DNA from: Burkholderia sp. Ax-1724
GTDB taxonomy: Bacteria; Pseudomonadota; Gammaproteobacteria; Burkholderiales; Burkholderiaceae
Direction: 5' to 3'
Assembly: GCF_011752995.1 (NCBI RefSeq)
Contig: NZ_VWWL01000017.1
Span: 123,246 to 187,245 of the forward strand
Length of the DNA stretch: 64,000 bases
This document shows, in pieces, positions 22,479-31,365 of this stretch. Numbering within the stretch: position 1 is the first letter of the stretch; each line of letters starts with the position of its first letter. The notes beneath the pieces were generated by a model. It had not been told where the DNA came from. It saw only the letters and a program-made list of their open reading frames with translations, and did no database searches. The position numbers and the translations under genes were made by a program.

Positions 22479-22640
22479 GCTCGGCGGCGCCGCAAGGCCG
22501 TGCACGGGTTGACCCCCGCCGCGCGGCCGCCGCCGGCGAACCCCAGGGTTCGTCAATTTGGCGGCGCTTGCCCGAATCAGCGTTTCACCCCTACATTAGT
22601 CCCTTGTTGTTGCCCTGTTCTGCGCGATCTGGATACCTCT

Positions 22641-23354
22641 ATGCCCACTGCCTATAAACGCGTCCTGCTCAAACTCTCCGGTGAAGCTCTGATGGGCGAC
22701 GATGCCTTCGGCATCAATCGCGCGACCATCGAACGAATGGTGGCGGACGTGGCCGAAGTGGTTCGTCTCGGAACGCAGCTGGCCGTGGTGATCGGCGGCG
22801 GCAATATTTTCCGTGGCGTCGCCGGCGGCGCGGCGGGCATGGACCGCGCGACGGCCGACTACATGGGCATGCTGGCCACGATGATGAACGCGCTGGCGCT
22901 GCAGGACGCGATGCGCCACGCCGGTATCGAGGCGCGCGTGCAGTCGGCGTTGCGCATGGATCAGGTCGTCGAGCCGTACATCCGGCCCCGCGCGATCCGC
23001 CAGCTCGAGGAAGGCAGGGTCGTGATCTTCGCGGCCGGCACCGGCAACCCGTTCTTCACGACCGACACGGCGGCCGCGCTGCGCGGCTCGGAAATCGGCG
23101 CGGAAGTGGTGCTGAAGGCCACCAAGGTGGACGGTGTCTATTCGGCCGATCCGAAGAAGGATCCGAGCGCGACCCGTTACACCACGATCAGCTTCGACGA
23201 AGCGATCGGCCGCAATCTGCAGGTGATGGACGCGACGGCATTCGCGCTGTGCCGCGACCAGAAGCTGCCGATCCGCGTGTTTTCGATCGTCAAGCCGGGT
23301 GCGCTCAAGCGCATCGTACAAGGTGAGGACGAGGGCACCCTCGTCCACGTGTAA
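22641..23354 (+). CDS. pyrH: UMP kinase
   Basis: Phosphorylates UMP to UDP; a hexameric, allosterically controlled amino acid kinase-family enzyme of pyrimidine synthesis. The 237-residue product begins MPTAYKRVLLKLSGEALMGD, and has VVIGGGNIFRG (glycine-rich substrate loop), the aspartate-bearing TADYMGMLATMMNALALQD segment, and TGNPFFTTDTAAALRGSEI. The ATG at 22641 gives the conserved N-terminus; an in-frame upstream start would add 47 proline-rich residues. It lies between tsf and frr, the usual order. Confidence 0.98.
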   Translation: MPTAYKRVLLKLSGEALMGDDAFGINRATIERMVADVAEVVRLGTQLAVVIGGGNIFRGVAGGAAGMDRATADYMGMLATMMNALALQDAMRHAGIEARVQSALRMDQVVEPYIRPRAIRQLEEGRVVIFAAGTGNPFFTTDTAAALRGSEIGAEVVLKATKVDGVYSADPKKDPSATRYTTISFDEAIGRNLQVMDATAFALCRDQKLPIRVFSIVKPGALKRIVQGEDEGTLVHV

Positions 23355-23452
23355 ACTTCGTTTTACGTTACGTGGGCTTTGACGCGAGCCCGGGCCGCCG
23401 CATCGCGCGTGCCGGGCGGCTCGCACCGTTTTGAAGGTTCGGAGGTTTAAAA

Positions 23453-24013
23453 ATGTCTGTGGCTGATATCAGGAAGGGCGCGGAGCAGAAGATGCAGCGC
23501 TCGATCGACGCGTTCAAGAACGACCTGTCGAAGATCCGCACGGGCCGTGCGCACACGGGCCTGCTCGATCATATCCAGTGCGACTACTATGGCTCGCCGG
23601 TGCCGATTTCGCAGGTTGCGAACCTCACGCTGATCGACGCGCGTACGATTGGCGTGCAGCCGTGGGAAAAGAAGATGGTCCAGGTCGTCGAAAAGGCGAT
23701 CCGCGAGTCGGACCTGGGTCTGAACCCGGCCACTCACGGCGACGTGATCCGCGTGCCGATGCCTGCGCTGACCGAAGAGCGCCGCCGCGAACTGACCAAG
23801 GTCGTGCGCAGCGAAGCGGAAACCGCCAAGGTGGCCGTGCGCAATCTGCGCCGTGACGCCAACGAGCAACTGAAGAAGCTCGTCAAGGACAAGGAAATTT
23901 CCGAAGACGACGAGCGCCGCGCGGGTGACGACGTCCAGAAGCTGACGGACAAGTTCGTCGCCGAAATCGACAAGCTCGTCACGACGAAAGAAGCCGAGAT
24001 CATGACGGTCTGA
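23453..24013 (+). CDS. frr: Ribosome recycling factor
   Basis: Splits post-termination ribosomes together with EF-G. The 186-residue product matches the family in length and keeps KIRTGRAHTGLLDHIQCDYYGS near the start, the domain II segment IDARTIGVQPWEKKMV, and the C-terminal helix VRNLRRDANEQLKKLVKDKE. The start ATG at 23453 is preceded by GGAGG. It is the fourth gene of the rpsB-tsf-pyrH-frr run and is followed 62 bases later by uppS. Confidence 0.98.
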   Translation: MSVADIRKGAEQKMQRSIDAFKNDLSKIRTGRAHTGLLDHIQCDYYGSPVPISQVANLTLIDARTIGVQPWEKKMVQVVEKAIRESDLGLNPATHGDVIRVPMPALTEERRRELTKVVRSEAETAKVAVRNLRRDANEQLKKLVKDKEISEDDERRAGDDVQKLTDKFVAEIDKLVTTKEAEIMTV

Positions 24014-24075
24014 CGCCGTTCGGCTCAGTCCCTTCTGGTTTCCACTTCTTTACTGGCATTACTGTCCCGACGGCC

Positions 24076-24858
24076 ATGACCTATACCAGCTCAACCGTGC
24101 GCGTGCCTGAAGTCGCCGCGGTGCCGCGACATATCGCGATCATCATGGATGGCAACGGCCGTTGGGCCACCAAGCGGCGTCTGCCGCGCGTGGCGGGCCA
24201 TACGCGCGGCGTCGACGCGGTGCGCTCGGCCGTCGAGGCGTGCGCGCAGCGGGGCGTCGAATATCTGACGCTGTTCGCCTTCAGTTCGGAGAACTGGCGC
24301 CGCCCGAACGAAGAGGTGTCGTTCCTGATGCGCCTCTTCGTCACCGCGCTCGAGCGCGAGATCGGCAAGCTGCACGCGAATGGCATCCGCCTGCGCGTGG
24401 TCGGCGATCTCGAGCGTTTCGACGTGAGAATTCGCGACCTGATCAGGCGCGCGGAAACCAAGACCGCGCGCAACACCCGTCTCACGCTGACCATCGCCGC
24501 GAACTACGGCGGCCGCTGGGACATCATGCAGGCCACCCGCAAGCTCGCCGAGCAGTCGGCGGCGGCGGGCAAGCCGGTCGAGGTGAACGAAGACTCGTTC
24601 GCCGAGCATCTGTCGATGGCCTACGCGCCCGAGCCCGATCTCTTCATCCGTACCGGCGGCGAGCGCCGCGTCAGCAATTTCCTGCTGTGGCAGCTGGCCT
24701 ACACCGAGTTCTATTTCACCGACACGTTCTGGCCGGATTTCGACGCCGACGCGCTCGCTCATGCCATCGCCTCGTACGGCGATCGCGAGCGCCGCTTCGG
24801 CCGTACCAGCGCCCAGCTCGAGCCGCAATCGCAGAACGTCGATTCGCTTCCATGCTAA
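24076..24858 (+). CDS. uppS: Undecaprenyl diphosphate synthase
   Basis: Cis-prenyltransferase that makes undecaprenyl diphosphate, the lipid carrier for peptidoglycan and O-antigen. The 260-residue product shows IAIIMDGNGRWAT with catalytic aspartate D25, the LTLFAFSSENWRRP loop, and the C-terminal signature RTGGERRVSNFLLWQ followed by AYTEFYFTDTFWPDF. Its last seven bases overlap the start of cdsA (ATGCTAA), indicating coupling. The order frr-uppS-cdsA-dxr-rseP-bamA is the standard proteobacterial cluster. Confidence 0.97.
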   Translation: MTYTSSTVRVPEVAAVPRHIAIIMDGNGRWATKRRLPRVAGHTRGVDAVRSAVEACAQRGVEYLTLFAFSSENWRRPNEEVSFLMRLFVTALEREIGKLHANGIRLRVVGDLERFDVRIRDLIRRAETKTARNTRLTLTIAANYGGRWDIMQATRKLAEQSAAAGKPVEVNEDSFAEHLSMAYAPEPDLFIRTGGERRVSNFLLWQLAYTEFYFTDTFWPDFDADALAHAIASYGDRERRFGRTSAQLEPQSQNVDSLPC

Positions 24859-25673
24859 AGACCCGTGTCATCACGGCGATCGTCCTGCTGGCCGTGTTCC
24901 TGCCTGTCACGCTGTTCGCGCCGGTCGGCGCGTTCGGCGCGCTGATCGCTTTCGTCGTCGTGTTCGCCGCGTGGGAGTGGGCGCGCCTGCTCAAGGTCGG
25001 CGGCGCCGGCCCGGTGGTCTACGCGCTGCTGGCGGCGCTCGCGCTGGTCGCGAGCACGCGGCTCGGCACGGGCATCGCGGAGGCCCGTTCGCTTTTCAAG
25101 GCCGCCGCGATCTTCTGGGTGATCGCCGGTCCGTTCGTGCTGCTGCGCAAGCCCGCGCTCGCGCAGGGCGCATGGCGCACCTTTCTGTTTCTTGCCGGCA
25201 TTGTCGGATTCGTCGCGTGCTGGCATGCTCTCGTCGCCGCGCGCATGCAAGGCGTGCCGTTCGTGCTGTCGCTGCTGCTGCTGGTATGGCTCGCCGATAT
25301 CGGCGCATACTTCTCGGGAAAGGCTTTCGGGAAACACAAGCTGGCGCCGGCCATCAGTCCGGGTAAAACCTGGGAGGGCGCGATCGGCGGCTGGCTGCTG
25401 GTCATGATCGTCGCGGCGGCGGCGGTCTTTTTGCACGCGTTCGAGCCAACCCTGTATTCTGCGCTGCTGGCGCAATGGGGCGCCGTGCGCACCGTGCTCG
25501 CACTGACCTTGCTGGTGGCCTTCAGCGTGGTCGGCGACCTGTTCGAATCGATGCTGAAGCGCCAGGCCGGCGTGAAGGACTCGAGCGGTTTGCTGCCGGG
25601 CCACGGCGGCGTGCTCGACCGCATCGACGCATTATTGCCGGTGCTGCCGCTTGCCATGCTGCTGCTCGGCTAG
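24852..25673 (+). CDS. cdsA: Phosphatidate cytidylyltransferase CdsA
   Basis: Makes CDP-diacylglycerol from phosphatidate and CTP, the precursor of all phospholipids; an integral inner-membrane enzyme. The 273-residue product is mostly membrane helices (first MLKTRVITAIVLLAVFLPVT) and carries the motif ISPGKTWEGAIGG and the C-terminal family signature DLFESMLKRQAGVKDSSGLL ending in GHGGVLDRIDALLPVLP, which contains the metal-binding aspartates. The ATG at 24852 lies inside the end of uppS. It is followed 10 bases later by dxr. Confidence 0.97.
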   Translation: MLKTRVITAIVLLAVFLPVTLFAPVGAFGALIAFVVVFAAWEWARLLKVGGAGPVVYALLAALALVASTRLGTGIAEARSLFKAAAIFWVIAGPFVLLRKPALAQGAWRTFLFLAGIVGFVACWHALVAARMQGVPFVLSLLLLVWLADIGAYFSGKAFGKHKLAPAISPGKTWEGAIGGWLLVMIVAAAAVFLHAFEPTLYSALLAQWGAVRTVLALTLLVAFSVVGDLFESMLKRQAGVKDSSGLLPGHGGVLDRIDALLPVLPLAMLLLG

Positions 25674-25683
25674 AGAAAGAGAT

Positions 25684-26889
25684 ATGCAAAAACGTCTGAC
25701 ATTGCTCGGTTCCACGGGCTCGATTGGAGACAGTACGCTCGACGTCGTCGCGCGCCATCCCGAGCGTTTTTCGATTTACGCGCTGTCCGCGCATCGCAAC
25801 GGCGACAAGCTCGTCGAGCAATGCTTGCGCTTTGCGCCCGAAGTGGCGGTGGTCGGCGATGCCGACACGGCCGCCAAGGTCGCCGCACGGCTGCGCGAAG
25901 CGGGCAGCAGGACCGAGGTCGCCTACGGGCCGCAAGCGCTCGTCGACGTCGCAAAGAGCGACGGTTGCGATACGGTGGTGGCGGCGATCGTCGGCGCGGC
26001 CGGTCTCGCGCCGAGCCTTGCCGCGGCGCGCGCGGGCAAGCGCATCCTGCTGGCGAACAAGGAAGCGCTGGTGATGTCCGGCGCGATCTTCATGGACGCG
26101 GTGCGCGACCACGGCGCGGTGCTGCTGCCGGTCGACAGCGAACACAACGCGATTTTCCAATGCCTGCCGCACGAGGCATCGCAGCATGGCGGCGTCTCGA
26201 AGATCATCCTGACCGCGTCGGGCGGGCCGTTCCGCACGCGCGAGCGGGCCACGCTCGTCGACGTGACGCCTGACGAAGCCTGCAAGCACCCGAACTGGGT
26301 AATGGGCCGCAAGATTTCGGTCGATTCGGCCACGATGATGAACAAGGGTCTCGAAGTGATCGAGGCGCATTGGCTGTTCAACCTGCCGGGCGAGCGCATC
26401 GAGGTGCTGATCCATCCGCAGAGCGTGATCCATTCGCTCGTGTCGTACGTGGACGGCTCGGTGCTCGCGCAACTCGGCAACCCCGACATGCGCACGCCGA
26501 TCGCGCATGCGCTCGCGTTCCCCGAGCGCGTCGATTCGGGCGTCGCGCAGCTCGATCTCGCCCAGATCGCCTCGCTGTCGTTCGAAAAACCCGACTACGC
26601 GCGCTTCCCGTGCCTCGCGCTCGCGATGAAGGCGCTCGCGGAGGGCGGCATCGCCAGCGCCGCGCTCAATGCCGCGAACGAGATCGCGGTGGAAGCGTTC
26701 CTCGCGCGCCGCATCGGCTTCATGGCGATCGCCGAGGTGGTCGACTCGGTGCTCTCCGCGTTGCCGAACCGCAGCGCGCACGCGCTCGACGACGTCATCG
26801 AGGCGGACGCCGCCGCGCGCCGCGCCGCGGCCGCATTCATCGCGCGCCTGCCCGACGGCGCCCGTCGCACGGAACGCGCCGTCCAGTGA
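25684..26889 (+). CDS. dxr: 1-Deoxy-D-xylulose 5-phosphate reductoisomerase
   Basis: Converts DXP to 2-C-methylerythritol 4-phosphate, the committing step of the MEP isoprenoid route that feeds uppS. The 401-residue product has the NADPH motif GSTGSIGDSTLDV (residues 9-21), LLANKEALVMSG, metal/substrate motifs VDSEHNAIFQCLP and TASGGPFR, and HPNWVMGRKISVDSATMMNK. The ATG at 25684 follows the purine-rich AGAGAAAGAGAT, a usable ribosome site; an in-frame upstream ATG would overlap cdsA without homology. It is seven bases before rseP. Confidence 0.97.
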   Translation: MQKRLTLLGSTGSIGDSTLDVVARHPERFSIYALSAHRNGDKLVEQCLRFAPEVAVVGDADTAAKVAARLREAGSRTEVAYGPQALVDVAKSDGCDTVVAAIVGAAGLAPSLAAARAGKRILLANKEALVMSGAIFMDAVRDHGAVLLPVDSEHNAIFQCLPHEASQHGGVSKIILTASGGPFRTRERATLVDVTPDEACKHPNWVMGRKISVDSATMMNKGLEVIEAHWLFNLPGERIEVLIHPQSVIHSLVSYVDGSVLAQLGNPDMRTPIAHALAFPERVDSGVAQLDLAQIASLSFEKPDYARFPCLALAMKALAEGGIASAALNAANEIAVEAFLARRIGFMAIAEVVDSVLSALPNRSAHALDDVIEADAAARRAAAAFIARLPDGARRTERAVQ

Positions 26890-26896
26890 GGCGTTC

Positions 26897-28291
26897 ATGA
26901 ACCTGCTGATCGAACTGCTCGCTTTCGCGGTTGCGATTGGCGTACTCGTGGTGGTCCACGAGTACGGGCATTACAGCGTCGCGCGTTTGTGCGGCGTGAA
27001 GGTGCTGCGTTTTTCGATCGGCTTCGGCAAGCCGCTGGTCCAGTGGGTGAGCCCGAAGACGGGCACCGAGTGGACGATTGCCGCGTTGCCGCTCGGCGGT
27101 TACGTGAAGATGCTCGACGAGCGCGAGACGGGCGCTGCGGCGATTCCCGCCGCGGATTTACCGCATGCGTTCAACCGGCAGTCGGTGTGGCGGCGCTTTG
27201 CGATCGTCGCGGCGGGGCCGGTCGCCAATTTCCTGCTCGCCATCGTCCTGTTTGCGCTGGTGTTCGCCACCGGCGTGACGGAACCGTCGGCCGTGCTCGC
27301 GACGCCCGCGCCGAATACGCCGGCCGCACTGGCCGGCTTCGAGGGCGGCGAGACGATCGTCGGCGTGCGCGCGGACGGCGCCGATCAGACCGAGCCGGTG
27401 CGCTCCTGGTCGGATCTGCGCTGGAAGCTGCTCGGCGCCGCGTTCGATCACAAGCACATCGTGCTCGTCGCGAAGGACGCGCACGGCACGTCCGATTTCC
27501 CGATGGACCTGCGCGGCCTCGCCGAGAAGGACGTCGACGACGATTTCATGTCGCACCTCGGCTTCGAGCCCGGCGGCGGCAAGCTTACGGTGGCCGGTAT
27601 CCAGGCGGGCAGCGCGGCGCAGAAGGCCGGGCTCGTCACGGGCGACCGGCTGCGCGCGATCGACGGCACGCCGGCCGATAATGCCGCGGCCTTCATTGCT
27701 TATGTAAAATCGCACGCCGGCGAACCGCTCAGGCTGCAGGTGGAGCGCGGCGGCCGCGGCGGTCATGCGGCGGGCACCCTCGACGAGCTCAGTATCGTGC
27801 CGCAGTTGCAGCGCGACGCGGCGACTGGCCAGCAGATCGGCCGCATCGGCGCCGAACTGGCGACCCAGGTGCCGTCGATCGAGGTGCGCTACGGGCCGCT
27901 CGAAAGCCTGCGGCTCGGCGCGCGCCGCACGTGGGACCTCGCGGTGTACTCGGTGCGCATGTTCGGGCGGATGATCGTCGGCGAGGCGTCGCTGAAGAAC
28001 CTGTCGGGTCCCGTGACGATCGCCGACTACGCGGGAAAGAGCGCGCGCCTGGGGCCTTCGGCGTTCCTGTCGTTCCTCGCCCTTGTCAGCATCAGTCTCG
28101 GTGTGCTGAACCTGCTACCGATTCCGGTATTGGACGGGGGGCATCTGTTATATTATTTGGTTGAAGCTGTAACCGGTAAAGTTGTCTCTGATCGTTGGCA
28201 ACTCGTTTTTCAGAGGGCGGGTCTCGCCTGCATCGTCGCGCTGTCGGCGATTGCGCTGTTCAACGATCTGGCTCGTTTAATCCATTTTTAA
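26897..28291 (+). CDS. rseP: RIP metalloprotease RseP (site-2 protease)
   Basis: Inner-membrane zinc protease that cleaves anti-sigma factor RseA in the envelope stress response and clears signal peptides. The 464-residue product has the first membrane segment with HEYGH at residues 21-25, RFSIGFGKPLVQW and AALPLGGYVKMLDE downstream, a PDZ region (about 120-320, including IQAGSAAQKAGLVTGDRLRA), and the C-terminal NLLPIPVLDGGHL motif carrying the third zinc ligand. The ATG at 26897 sits seven bases after dxr. It directly precedes bamA, the arrangement found across proteobacteria. Confidence 0.97.
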   Translation: MNLLIELLAFAVAIGVLVVVHEYGHYSVARLCGVKVLRFSIGFGKPLVQWVSPKTGTEWTIAALPLGGYVKMLDERETGAAAIPAADLPHAFNRQSVWRRFAIVAAGPVANFLLAIVLFALVFATGVTEPSAVLATPAPNTPAALAGFEGGETIVGVRADGADQTEPVRSWSDLRWKLLGAAFDHKHIVLVAKDAHGTSDFPMDLRGLAEKDVDDDFMSHLGFEPGGGKLTVAGIQAGSAAQKAGLVTGDRLRAIDGTPADNAAAFIAYVKSHAGEPLRLQVERGGRGGHAAGTLDELSIVPQLQRDAATGQQIGRIGAELATQVPSIEVRYGPLESLRLGARRTWDLAVYSVRMFGRMIVGEASLKNLSGPVTIADYAGKSARLGPSAFLSFLALVSISLGVLNLLPIPVLDGGHLLYYLVEAVTGKVVSDRWQLVFQRAGLACIVALSAIALFNDLARLIHF

Positions 28292-28358
28292 AGTGTCCGG
28301 CGGCGTTCTCGAGGGCGGCCGCCCGGCCTGATGCAGCTATACACACTGGGGAAGCACG

Positions 28359-30680
28359 TTGTTTAAACCTCATCGCTTTGGTCCGAAGACGGTTATAGCC
28401 GCGGCGTTCGCCGCGCATGGGCTGGTTGCTCACGCAACGACGCCCTTCGTGGTGCAAGACATTCGCATTGAGGGATTGCAACGCGTCGAACCCGGTACGG
28501 TGTTCGCGTATCTGCCCATCAAGCAAGGCGATACCTTTAGCGACGACAAGGCGTCCGAAGCAATTCGCGCGCTCTATGCGACCGGCTTCTTCAACGACGT
28601 CAAGATCGCGACCGAGGGCAACGTCGTCATCGTGCAGGTGCAGGAGCGTCCCGCGATCGGCACGATCGACTTCGCCGGCATTCACGAGTTCGAGAAGGAC
28701 AACCTGACCAAGGCGCTGCGCGCGGTCGGGCTGTCGCAAGGCCGCTACTTCGACAAGGCGCTCGTCGACAAGGCCGAGCAGGAGCTGAAGCGTCAGTATC
28801 TGACGCGCGGCTACTACGCGGCCGAAGTCACCACCACGATCACGCCGATCGACCGCAATCGCGTCGCGGTGCTGTTCTCGGTGGCCGAAGGTCCGAGCGC
28901 GAAGATCCGCCAGATCAACTTCATCGGCAACAAGGCGTTCAGCACCGGCACGCTGCGCGACGAAATGCAGCTGTCCACGCCGAACTGGTTCTCGTGGTAC
29001 ACCAAGAACGACCTGTACGCGAAAGACAAGCTCACCGGCGACCTCGAGAACATCCGTTCGTACTACCTGAATCGCGGCTACCTCGAGTTCAGCATCGAAT
29101 CGACCCAGGTGTCGATCACGCCGGACAAGAAGGACATGTACCTGACGGTCACGCTGCACGAAGGCCAGCCGTACACGATTTCGAACATCCGCCTCGCCGG
29201 CAATCTGCTCGACCGCGAAGCGGAACTCAAGAAGCTGATCAAGATCAAGCCGGGCGACCGCTTCTCGGCCGAAAAGCTGCAGGCCACCACGAAGGCGATC
29301 GTCGACAAGCTCGGCGAATACGGCTATGCGTTCGCCACCGTCAATGCGCAGCCGCAGATCGACCAGAACAACCACACGGTCGACCTCACGCTGCAGGTGG
29401 ACCCGAGCCGCCGCGTCTATGTGCGCCGCATCAACGTGGTCGGCAACACGCGTACGCGCGACGAAGTGGTGCGCCGCGAAATGCGCCAGCTCGAAAGCTC
29501 GTGGTTCGATTCGAACCGCCTCGCGCTGTCGAAGGACCGTATCAACCGTCTCGGCTACTTCACCGACGTCGACGTGACTACGGTGCCAGTGGAAGGCACG
29601 CCCGACCAGGTGGACATCGACGTCAAGGTTGCCGAAAAGCCGACCGGCGCGATCACGCTCGGCGCGGGTTTCTCGTCGACGGACAAGGTGGTGCTGTCGG
29701 CCGGTGTCTCGCAGGACAACGTGTTCGGTTCGGGCACGAGCCTGTCGGTGAACGTCAATACCGCGAAGACGTACCGCACGCTGACGGTCACGCAGGTCGA
29801 TCCGTACTTCACGGTCGATGGCATCAAGCGCATTACCGACGTCTACTACCGCACGTATCAGCCGCTGTACTACTCGACCGATTCGAGCTTCAAGATCGTT
29901 ACGGCCGGTGCCGACCTGAAGTTCGGTATTCCGTTCTCGGAAGTCGACACGGTGTATTTCGGCGCGGGCTTCGAGCAGAACCAGCTCGACATCGACTCGA
30001 ACACGCCGCAAAGCTATATCGACTACGTGAACGAGTTCGGCCGCGTGTCGAACAACGTCCCGCTGACGGTCGGCTGGTCGCGTGATGCGCGCGACAGCGC
30101 GCTGGTGCCGAGCCGCGGCTACTTCACGCAGGCGAACGCCGAATACGGCACGCCGATCGGCGGCACGCAGTACTACAAGGCCGACATCAACGCGCAGTAC
30201 TATTACTCGTTCGCGCGCGGCTTCGTGCTGGGCTTCAACTTCCAGGGCGGCTACGGTAACGGCCTCGGCGGCAAGCCTTACCCGATTTTCAAGAACTACT
30301 ACGCGGGCGGTATCGGTTCGGTGCGGGGCTACGAGCCGAGCTCGCTCGGTCCGCGCGACGGCAAGACCAACGATCCGATCGGCGGCTCGAAGATGCTCGT
30401 CGGCAACGTCGAACTGACGTTCCCGCTGCCGGGCACCGGCTACGACCGCACGCTGCGTGTGTTCACATTCCTTGACGGCGGTAACGTCTGGGGCCAGGCA
30501 AGCTGTACGTCGAGCGGCTGCGCGAGCACCGGCGCGAACGGCCTGCGCTACGGCTACGGCGTGGGTCTCGCGTGGATTTCGCCGATCGGCCCGCTCAAGC
30601 TGAGCCTCGGCTTCCCGCTTATCAAGCATGAAGGCGACCAGTATCAGAAGTTCCAGTTCCAGATCGGGACGGCGTTCTGA
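28359..30680 (+). CDS. bamA: Outer membrane protein assembly factor BamA
   Basis: Core of the BAM machine that inserts beta-barrel proteins into the outer membrane. The 773-residue product has a signal peptide (residues 1 to about 25, KTVIAAAFAAHGLVAHA), five POTRA domains (FVVQDIRIEGLQRVEPGTVF to about 420), and a C-terminal 16-strand barrel with the lid-lock motif VRGYEPSSLGPRDG and terminal phenylalanine (FQFQIGTAF). The start is TTG at 28359, preceded by GGGGAAG; no ATG gives the signal peptide in full. It lies between rseP and skp. Confidence 0.97.
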   Translation: MFKPHRFGPKTVIAAAFAAHGLVAHATTPFVVQDIRIEGLQRVEPGTVFAYLPIKQGDTFSDDKASEAIRALYATGFFNDVKIATEGNVVIVQVQERPAIGTIDFAGIHEFEKDNLTKALRAVGLSQGRYFDKALVDKAEQELKRQYLTRGYYAAEVTTTITPIDRNRVAVLFSVAEGPSAKIRQINFIGNKAFSTGTLRDEMQLSTPNWFSWYTKNDLYAKDKLTGDLENIRSYYLNRGYLEFSIESTQVSITPDKKDMYLTVTLHEGQPYTISNIRLAGNLLDREAELKKLIKIKPGDRFSAEKLQATTKAIVDKLGEYGYAFATVNAQPQIDQNNHTVDLTLQVDPSRRVYVRRINVVGNTRTRDEVVRREMRQLESSWFDSNRLALSKDRINRLGYFTDVDVTTVPVEGTPDQVDIDVKVAEKPTGAITLGAGFSSTDKVVLSAGVSQDNVFGSGTSLSVNVNTAKTYRTLTVTQVDPYFTVDGIKRITDVYYRTYQPLYYSTDSSFKIVTAGADLKFGIPFSEVDTVYFGAGFEQNQLDIDSNTPQSYIDYVNEFGRVSNNVPLTVGWSRDARDSALVPSRGYFTQANAEYGTPIGGTQYYKADINAQYYYSFARGFVLGFNFQGGYGNGLGGKPYPIFKNYYAGGIGSVRGYEPSSLGPRDGKTNDPIGGSKMLVGNVELTFPLPGTGYDRTLRVFTFLDGGNVWGQASCTSSGCASTGANGLRYGYGVGLAWISPIGPLKLSLGFPLIKHEGDQYQKFQFQIGTAF

Positions 30681-30750
30681 TCGCGCGGCGGGCGGTTCCG
30701 GCCGCGATCGGTTTCCGGCGGCGGCCCGGCCAAACTACGGTATCGAGAGG

Positions 30751-31278
30751 ATGACTTTGCTAACCGGTATGTTTTCGAAACGTGTAGCGTGCGCATTGGC
30801 GCTGGCCATGACCTTGGGAGTCGGGGTTGCGCATGCGCAGGAGGCGAGGATCGCCGCGGTGAATTCCGACCGTATCCTGCGCGAATCGGCGGCGGCAAAG
30901 GCCGCACAGCTCAAGCTCGAAGCCGAATTCGCGAAGCGCGACAAGGATCTCGCCGACATGGCGCAGAAGCTCAAGTCGATGTCCGATGCGCTCGACAAGA
31001 ACGGCGCGTCGATGTCGGCGGCCGACCGCGCGCAGAAGCAGCGCGATCTGTCGCAGCTCGACTCGGACTTCCAGCGCAAGCAGCGCGAGTTCCGCGAAGA
31101 CCTCAACCAGCGCCGCAACGAAGAACTCGCGGCGGTGCTCGATCGCGCGAACAAGGTCATCAAGCAGATCGCCGAGACGCAGCACTACGATCTGATCGTG
31201 CAGGAAGCGGTGTACGTGAGCCCGCGCATCGATATCACCGACCAGGTGCTGAAGGCGCTGGCGGCATCGGGCAACTAA
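30751..31278 (+). CDS. skp: Periplasmic chaperone Skp (OmpH family)
   Basis: Holds unfolded outer-membrane proteins in the periplasm and delivers them to BamA. The 175-residue product has a signal peptide ending near GVAHA, then ARIAAVNSDRILRESAAAKA and a long charged helical region (about 55-140) that forms the tentacle coiled coils, ending in YDLIVQEAVYVSPRIDITDQ. The start is uncertain: ATG at 30751 touches GAGAGG with almost no spacing, while ATG at 30769 also gives a complete signal peptide. It is flanked by bamA and lpxD, the usual order. Confidence 0.93.
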   Translation: MTLLTGMFSKRVACALALAMTLGVGVAHAQEARIAAVNSDRILRESAAAKAAQLKLEAEFAKRDKDLADMAQKLKSMSDALDKNGASMSAADRAQKQRDLSQLDSDFQRKQREFREDLNQRRNEELAAVLDRANKVIKQIAETQHYDLIVQEAVYVSPRIDITDQVLKALAASGN

Positions 31279-31365
31279 CGGTCATCGCGTGGCGCATGGC
31301 CGTGAGCCTGCGCCGGCGCGTGTCCGCCGATGGCTTGGATTGAACAGGTAGGAGACAGGATAGGC